Assembly: GCA_036560145.1 (NCBI GenBank) | Contig: DATBRV010000112.1 | Location: forward strand, 1 to 64,000 | DNA: 64,000 nt | Direction: 5' to 3' | DNA from: DATBRV01 sp036560145 | GTDB taxonomy: Bacteria > Myxococcota_A > UBA9160 > SMWR01 | In this document: positions 59,182-64,000 of the stretch, in pieces | Position numbering within the stretch: position 1 is the first letter of the stretch | How the letters are laid out: each line of letters begins with the position of its first letter | Program-made: the position numbers and the translations under genes | The notes under the pieces: generated by a model | What the model was told of the DNA's origin: nothing | Databases searched by the model: none | Seen by the model: only the letters and a program-made list of their open reading frames with translations

Positions 59182-59196
59182 ACCCAGGCGTCCGTC

Positions 59197-60471
59197 CTAG
59201 GGAGACTCTCCGGACGGCTCCAGCTCGAGCACCTTGCGCTGCTGCTCCCGGAAGCGCTGGATCCGCTCGCGCTCCACCAGCAGCAGCAGCTGCTTGTTGC
59301 GCTCCCGGATCCGGTCCAGCTCGAGGGCGAGCTCGCGCTCGGTCAGGCCCGACTTCTCGAAGTTGAGATCGAGCTCCACGCTCCCGCTCCGGCCATCCGA
59401 CGCGAGCGCCGTGATGCGCACCTTGTTGAGGCCCTCCTGCACCGGCACGAAGCCCGAGAAGGTGCCGTCCGGCGCGAGCTGGACGTCGGTGGAGACCTCG
59501 CGCGTGGTCAGGTTCGTGAAGACCACGTCCTCGATGTTGGCGAACGTCACGCCCTGCAGGAACGAGATGATGTCGCCGGGATTCCGCACCGGCATGTAGG
59601 TGCCGAGGGTGATGCGGGCGAGCTCGGTCGCGGCGATCGGGTTGGTGAGCGCATTCGGCCCCAACGCATAGCTGTTGACCACGATCCCGGCCTTGTGCGC
59701 GAGCCGCGCCGCGTTGAGCGAAGCCTCGATGTCGCCGTCGTCGGCGACGCCGCCGGGTCCGATCGGGAAGGTCGGGATGCCGTCCGTCAGGAACAGCACG
59801 ATCTTCTTGGCGCCCGGCCGCGGCCGGCTCTTGGCGCCGGTCAGCCCGGCGAGCTCGGTCACCGCCAGGCGCAGGCCGGCGGCGAAGTTGGTGGCGCCGT
59901 GCGGCCCCCGCGCCAGGATCGCCCCCAGGCTGGCGCGGGCGTGCGCGAAGTCGTCCGTGAGCGCCGTCTCGAGCCAGGCGTCCTGCTGGTCGTAGCGCAG
60001 GCGCAAACCCGTGTCCGGATCCATGTCGCCCGAGAAGCTCACGATCCCGACCCGGATGCGGCTCTTGTCGAGGCTCGCGATCAGCGCGTCCGCGGCGGCC
60101 ACCTCGGCGGCGAGGATGGTGTCGTTGGGATCGGTGGACACGGTGTCCGGCGGAAAGCTGCCGGGCTCGAGCAGCTCGAGCTGCGGGTTGAAGCCCACCT
60201 CGCCGTCGCGGTCGACGTCGACCCCGCTCGCCACCTTGGTCGAGCCGGAGACGTCGATCGCGAGGATCACGTCGAACTCCGCCGGGCGATCGCCCTCCGT
60301 CATCGCGCTGCCGCGGATCGGGGCCTGATCGACCTTGTTCTTGAGCGGCTCGCCCGGCCGCGGCGAATCGACCCGGATCCGGACCGGCGACGTCGCCGCG
60401 CTGGCCGGCGGCGCCGCGCCGGCGGCGGTCGGCAGCCACGCCAGCAGCAGGCTCAAGCAGAGGGCGCGCAT
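59197..60471 (-). CDS. Secreted von Willebrand factor A-domain protein
   Basis: 424 aa. Signal peptide (LCLSLLLAWLPTAAGAA), then a VWA domain with intact MIDAS: DVSGSTK near residue 73 (D-x-S-x-S), Thr in GATNFAAGL near 193 and FLTDGIPT near 228. An insertion after strand 1 (DVDRDGEVGFNPQLE) looks Ca2+-binding. A beta-sandwich follows (EVSTDVQLAPDGTFSGFVPV) and a charged coiled coil ends the protein (ERELALELDRIRERNKQLLLLVERER). Periplasmic adhesion or complex assembly is likely. Convergent with the EF-hand-like lipoprotein, 15 bases apart. Confidence 0.87.
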   Translation of the reverse strand: MRALCLSLLLAWLPTAAGAAPPASAATSPVRIRVDSPRPGEPLKNKVDQAPIRGSAMTEGDRPAEFDVILAIDVSGSTKVASGVDVDRDGEVGFNPQLELLEPGSFPPDTVSTDPNDTILAAEVAAADALIASLDKSRIRVGIVSFSGDMDPDTGLRLRYDQQDAWLETALTDDFAHARASLGAILARGPHGATNFAAGLRLAVTELAGLTGAKSRPRPGAKKIVLFLTDGIPTFPIGPGGVADDGDIEASLNAARLAHKAGIVVNSYALGPNALTNPIAATELARITLGTYMPVRNPGDIISFLQGVTFANIEDVVFTNLTTREVSTDVQLAPDGTFSGFVPVQEGLNKVRITALASDGRSGSVELDLNFEKSGLTERELALELDRIRERNKQLLLLVERERIQRFREQQRKVLELEPSGESP

Positions 60472-60555
60472 CGAGAAGAATGCCTCCGGCCGGCTCGCGA
60501 ACGAGTCAGCGAGTATAAGAAAAGTCCCGAGGCTCCGGCTCGCGCGCGGCGCGCT

Positions 60556-61683
60556 TCACGGCGCAGGCGGCGCGGGCGTGGGCGCGGGCGGGATGGCCTC
60601 CGGCGCCGTGACCGCGGGCTCGGACGGCGCGGGCGGCGGCACGACGGGCTCGCTCTCCGCCGCCGCTTCGCTCGGAGCCGGCGCCGGGGCCGGCTCCTCG
60701 ATCGGCTTCGCGTAGCGGTCGATCTTGGCGAGGCGCTCGCCGATCCGCTCGAGCGCCGCGAGCGTCACCATGCCGACGGTCGCGAGGCTCTGCGGCGAGC
60801 AACGCTCGGGTGTGTCGTCTTCGCTGTTCGCGAAGGCTCCGGGAGGCTCGTCGCCGCCGTAGCTCGGGTCGCTGATCAGGACGACGCCGCGATAGCCGAT
60901 GGCGATGAACGAGAGGTGGCTCCCGGGAGGCGATTCGAAGAGGTCGTCGGCTCGGAACGCGTCGCCGCGCCCGAGCCTGGCGGCTGCCAGCCAGAACTCC
61001 TCGCGGAACAGCCGGTGCGAGCGCAGATCGCGCGCGATGCGCAGGTCGGCGTCTCCGACCTGCTGGAACGACACCACCAGGCGCACCGACGCCGGGTTGG
61101 CGCCGCTCAGCAGCTCCGTCGCCAGCACGCTGCTGCCGGCGAGCAGCGGCTCGCCGGTGGGGTCGCCCGCGCGCGGAGCCTCGCGGTCGAGGAAGACGAT
61201 CCAGGTCGTGTAGGGCAGCGGGCGCGCCTGGATCACGCGCGCCAGCTCGAGCAGCAGGGCGGGCCCGGACGCGCCGTCGTTCGCGCCGACGAAGCGGAAG
61301 CTGTCGAAGGGACGCGTGTCGTAGGGCGCGGTCAGCACGAAGAGCTGCGGGGAAGCGCCCGGGATCACCGCCACCAGATTCACCAGCTCCTGCGAGGCGC
61401 CCTCGGGCCCGGGCGGCCCCTGGAAGCGGCGCTCCTCGACGCTGAGGCCGAGCTTCTCGAGCTCGCCACGCAGGTAGGCGCGCGTCTGGTCGGCCTCGGG
61501 CGTGCCGGCGACCCGCGGCCCGATCGCGGCGAGCGCGCGCAGGTGCTGGAAGGCGGTGTCGCCCGAGAAATCCGTCGCTGCGCCGGGGATCGGCGGCGGC
61601 TCGCTCGGCTTGGCGGGCGCGTTCTGGCAGCCGGAGGCGGTGGCGCCGAGCACGAACAGCCAGATCCAGATCGAGGCGCGCAT
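60556..61683 (-). CDS. M28-type peptidase-like lipoprotein with altered metal site
   Basis: 375 aa. Lipobox ATASGC with Cys19. The M28/glutaminyl-cyclase-like fold: GPRVAGTPEADQTRAYLRGELE near residue 55, VLTAPYDTRPFD near 117-127, VGANDGASGPALLLELARVI near 133, FLDREAPRAGD near 165. The first metal ligand of M28 enzymes (His in HxD) is Pro120 here, with Asp122 kept. The C-terminal tail is a Pro/Ala/Glu-rich linker. This makes loss of, or change in, peptidase activity likely. ATG 61683 starts the signal; the open frame upstream is antisense to comM. Confidence 0.82.
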   Translation of the reverse strand: MRASIWIWLFVLGATASGCQNAPAKPSEPPPIPGAATDFSGDTAFQHLRALAAIGPRVAGTPEADQTRAYLRGELEKLGLSVEERRFQGPPGPEGASQELVNLVAVIPGASPQLFVLTAPYDTRPFDSFRFVGANDGASGPALLLELARVIQARPLPYTTWIVFLDREAPRAGDPTGEPLLAGSSVLATELLSGANPASVRLVVSFQQVGDADLRIARDLRSHRLFREEFWLAAARLGRGDAFRADDLFESPPGSHLSFIAIGYRGVVLISDPSYGGDEPPGAFANSEDDTPERCSPQSLATVGMVTLAALERIGERLAKIDRYAKPIEEPAPAPAPSEAAAESEPVVPPPAPSEPAVTAPEAIPPAPTPAPPAP

Positions 61684-61860
61684 CGAGTCTCCGGGCCGGT
61701 TTCCGGCGGCCGCGAATACTAACGCTCCTGGGGCCCGGCGGTCCGGAGTTGCCTTGCGCTGCGCCATTTTCCGCCCGGGCTGCGCCTTCTTTGACACCTG
61801 CGGCCCCGAGCGGCCACTACCCTCATGAAAGTCCCTCCCTGGTGGGGCTTTTCGAAAGTG

Positions 61861-61896
61861 GAAGGCAGGGCTCCGTCCCTGCGGGGCCCTGCCTTC
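61861..61896. other. Perfect 11-bp hairpin upstream of comM
   Basis: Inverted repeat GAAGGCAGGGC (61861-61871) and GCCCTGCCTTC (61886-61896) with a 14-base loop, ending 39 bases before the comM ATG. No T-run follows. Could be a leader-RNA structure or a protein-binding site. Nothing in the loop identifies a known riboswitch. Confidence 0.5.
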
Positions 61897-61935
61897 ATCG
61901 CTCCCCTCCGGTTCCCGGTCCCGGGAACTCCCTGT

Positions 61936-63462
61936 ATGTCGCGGGTACATGGCGCGGCCCTCTACGGCGTCGAGGGCGTCGCGGTCGAGGTCGAGGTCCG
62001 CATCAGCTCCCAGCTGCCGCGGATCGACATCGTCGGGCTCCCCGAGGCCGCGGTGCGCGAGAGCGCGGCGCGCGTGCGGGCCGCGGTGGGTTCGATCGGC
62101 GCCAGCTTTCCGGACCGCCGCGTCACCGTCAGCCTGGCGCCGGCGAGCCTGCGCAAGAGCGGGGCCGGGCTCGACCTCCCGATCGCGATCGGGATCCTGG
62201 GGGCGGCCGGCTCGCTCGGCGAGGCCTGCCTCGACGGGCTCGCGCTGCTCGGCGAGCTGGCGCTCGACGGCCGCCTGCGCCCGGTGCGCGGCGCGCTCGC
62301 CCTCGCGCTCGCGGTGCGCGACGCCGGCTGCCGGCGCCTGATCGTCCCGCGCGGGAGCGCCGCCGAGGCCGCCCTCGCCCCGAACCTCGAGGTGCTCGCC
62401 TGCGAAGGCCTCGCGGAGGTGGCCCTGCATCTGCGCGAGGGGGCGCCGCTTCCCCGCGCGGTTCCTGCGGAGCTCGGCGGGGAGCCCTGCGGACTGCCGG
62501 ACCTGTGCGAGGTGCGCGGGCAGGAGCGCGCCAAGGCGGCGCTCGAGGCCGCCGCCGCCGGGGGACACGCCCTGCTGCTGCGAGGCGCCCCCGGCTGCGG
62601 CAAGAGCATGCTCGCACAGCGCATGCGCAGCCTGCTCCCGCCGCTCGACTTCGACGAGGCGCTCGAGGTGACGCGCGTGCACGGGGCGGCCGGGCTGATC
62701 CGCGAGGGCGTTCCGATCGCCCCCCAGCGTCCGTTCCGGGCGCCCCACCACACCGCGAGCACGGCCGGGCTGCTCGGCGGCGGCAGCCCGCCCCGGCCGG
62801 GCGAGATCTCGCTGGCGCACCGCGGCGTGCTCTTCCTCGACGAGCTCCCCGAGTTCGACCGGCGCAGCCTGGAAGCCCTGCGCCAGGTGCTCGAGCAGCG
62901 TCACGTCGTGGTGTCGCGCGCGCGGGGGACCTGCCGGTTCCCGGCGGATTTCCAGCTGGTGGCGGCCGCCAACCCCTGCCCCTGCGGCTGGCTGCGCAGC
63001 GGCCAGCGCGATTGCCGCTGCGACGAGGGCGTGATCGCGCGCTACCGAACGCGCCTCTCGGGCCCCCTGCTCGACCGCATCGACCTGCACGTGAACGTGC
63101 CGGCGGTGCCCTGGAGCGAGCTCGACGCGGCCAGGCCCGGGGAGGGGAGCGGCAGCGTGCGCGAACGCGTGGTGGCGGCGCGGCGGGTGCAGCGGCAGCG
63201 CGGCGCCGCCGCCGGCATCCGCGTGAACGCCGAGATCCCCGACGGCTGCCTCGACGAGCTGGTCGCCGCCACCCCCGACGCGCGCTGCCTGCTCGGCCGC
63301 GCCGTGGAAAAGCTCGGCCTCTCCGCCCGCGCCGCCCGCCGCGTGCTCAAGCTGGCCCGCACGCTGGCGGATCTCGCGGGGGAGGCGAAGACGGGCCCGC
63401 ACGCGGTGGCCGAGGCGCTCGCGTTTCGAGGGGATCCGGAAGGCGGCGGTGCCCACGGCTAG
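61936..63462 (+). CDS. comM: ComM/YifB-family AAA+ ATPase (Mg-chelatase-like)
   Basis: 508 aa. N-terminal Lon-protease-like domain (LPRIDIVGLPEAAVRES near 28), AAA+ core with Walker A RGAPGCGKSMLAQRM near 216, Walker B LFLDELPEF near 300, RLSGPLLDRIDLHV near 375, and the C-terminal chelatase-like domain with a ZnF-like CPCGWLRSGQRDCRC. ComM promotes branch migration during natural transformation and recombination. ATG 61936 matches the conserved start (MSRVHGAALYG). Stand-alone; its end overlaps the convergent membrane-protein gene. Confidence 0.92.
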   Translation: MSRVHGAALYGVEGVAVEVEVRISSQLPRIDIVGLPEAAVRESAARVRAAVGSIGASFPDRRVTVSLAPASLRKSGAGLDLPIAIGILGAAGSLGEACLDGLALLGELALDGRLRPVRGALALALAVRDAGCRRLIVPRGSAAEAALAPNLEVLACEGLAEVALHLREGAPLPRAVPAELGGEPCGLPDLCEVRGQERAKAALEAAAAGGHALLLRGAPGCGKSMLAQRMRSLLPPLDFDEALEVTRVHGAAGLIREGVPIAPQRPFRAPHHTASTAGLLGGGSPPRPGEISLAHRGVLFLDELPEFDRRSLEALRQVLEQRHVVVSRARGTCRFPADFQLVAAANPCPCGWLRSGQRDCRCDEGVIARYRTRLSGPLLDRIDLHVNVPAVPWSELDAARPGEGSGSVRERVVAARRVQRQRGAAAGIRVNAEIPDGCLDELVAATPDARCLLGRAVEKLGLSARAARRVLKLARTLADLAGEAKTGPHAVAEALAFRGDPEGGGAHG

Positions 63463-63997
63463 CGGTGTTGGAGAGTGACAGCCGTTCGTGTTGATCCGAA
63501 ACGACGAGCTCCAGGTAGACGCGGCGTGATACCCCCGCCACCCAGATGAGCACCGGGGCCAGATACCACGGTGGATACGCGACCACGAACAGCAGCAGAT
63601 TCCTGTCGGGGAGCGAGAGAGGGAACCAGGAGAGCGGCTGGCTCGCGAACTGGAGACAAAAGTGCGCGCCCAGCCGAAGCGCGAGGTAGCCGCAGAGCGC
63701 AAACATCCCGATGAGCAACGCCGCACAGCGATGCAGCCAACGGATGGGGGTGGCCAGGACGAGCGCCACGAGCAGCGCCGTGGCCATGAACGCCAGATGC
63801 CCCCCCCGATGAACGTTCGTCCGGATCTCGCCCGTCACCTCGTCCAGATACTGAACGCACGTGTCGATCCGTGGCTCGGAAGCCCTGCACTCCCTCAACC
63901 AGACAGGCCGATCGAGGGGAAGAACCTCGACGAAGCGGGCGAGCGCCACCCGATAGACGAGGCTGTACGCGTGCTGAAGGTCGAGCCAGGGTCCCAC
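63347..63997 (-). CDS. Membrane protein of unknown function at the window edge
   Basis: Up to 216 aa; the first codon seen is GTG at 63997, and the real start may lie outside the window. After a soluble N-terminal part (EVTGEIRTNVHRGGH) there are about three hydrophobic segments: LAFMATALLVALVLATPIRW, LIGMFALCGYLALRLG and LLLFVVAYPPWYLAPVLIWVAG. The C-terminal 40 residues are low-complexity, Arg/Pro-rich and antisense to comM, so translation may really end earlier or the tail may be unstructured. Family not recognised. Confidence 0.55.
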   Translation of the reverse strand: MGPWLDLQHAYSLVYRVALARFVEVLPLDRPVWLRECRASEPRIDTCVQYLDEVTGEIRTNVHRGGHLAFMATALLVALVLATPIRWLHRCAALLIGMFALCGYLALRLGAHFCLQFASQPLSWFPLSLPDRNLLLFVVAYPPWYLAPVLIWVAGVSRRVYLELVVSDQHERLSLSNTASRGHRRLPDPLETRAPRPPRAGPSSPPPRDPPACGPA

Positions 63998-64000
63998 CAG

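Noticed and set aside
61684..63726. Long upstream extension of the M28-like lipoprotein frame
   Set aside because: It is antisense to comM and precedes a clear signal peptide with lipobox; ATG 61683 is the natural start.
1..64000. CRISPR arrays, tRNA/rRNA genes, insertion sequences, prophage or attachment sites
   Set aside because: No regularly spaced repeats, no recognisable tRNA or rRNA segments, no transposase or integrase frames and no flanking direct repeats were seen.

Overview
This is a compact, very GC-rich (roughly 65-70%) chromosomal window from what looks like a Gram-negative aerobe. It has an LPS-type GT9 heptosyltransferase, two outer-envelope lipoproteins, di-haem and mono-haem c-type cytochromes and MutS2. 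It also has three F420-type (luciferase-like) oxidoreductases, two P450s, SCP-x/Ltp-type thiolase machinery and CoA transferases. Together these suggest an environmental 'deltaproteobacterial' lineage (Myxococcota, Binatota or Desulfobacterota-like). That placement is inference; no rRNA or tRNA gene is visible. Genes are packed tightly, with many 4-base start/stop overlaps, and no classic hairpin-plus-T-run terminator was found.

Region 1 (1-29.4 kb) is a catabolic island for a hydrophobic CoA-activated substrate (steroid, terpenoid or alicyclic-like; substrate unproven). From the left it holds: a micro-operon of tiny membrane proteins facing a TetR gene across a strong palindrome; a five-gene Rieske oxygenase operon (SDR, Rieske alpha subunit, 112-aa unknown, SnoaL-like, DHDPR-like reductase); a Baeyer-Villiger monooxygenase; a DUF35/Ltp-like thiolase pair; two acyl-CoA synthetases and two enoyl-CoA hydratases; a decayed HNH endonuclease; and a long plus-strand run (esterase, AhpD-like, amidohydrolase, P450, SDR, SnoaL-like, fused tandem class III CoA transferase). 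Then come two LLM oxidoreductases with an SDR, a third LLM enzyme, a second TetR divergent from a second P450, and another SDR. The Rieske operon and the monooxygenase gene have near-duplicate promoters with the same operator, which suggests one regulator controls both.

Region 2 (29.4-41.5 kb) is sugar/cell-wall and housekeeping: murQ, mutS2, a FAD amine-oxidase-like protein, a GH36 alpha-galactosidase-like enzyme fused to a HAD phosphatase, a homocysteine methyltransferase, a GH20 hexosaminidase and a GT87-like membrane protein.

Region 3 (41.5-45.1 kb) is a periplasmic redox operon (di-haem peroxidase, Tat-exported metallophosphoesterase, anchored cytochrome c) beside a Fur/PerR-type gene.

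Region 4 (45.2-53.5 kb) is a glycosyltransferase cluster (GT9, GT4, a two-module GT, GT17, a GT39-like protein) ending in an SGNH hydrolase gene with two compensating frameshifts.

Region 5 (53.5-64 kb) holds folC with a small Cys-rich protein and an NRDE protein, a patatin, an EF-hand-like repeat lipoprotein facing a VWA protein, an M28-like lipoprotein lacking a metal ligand, comM, and a membrane protein at the window edge.
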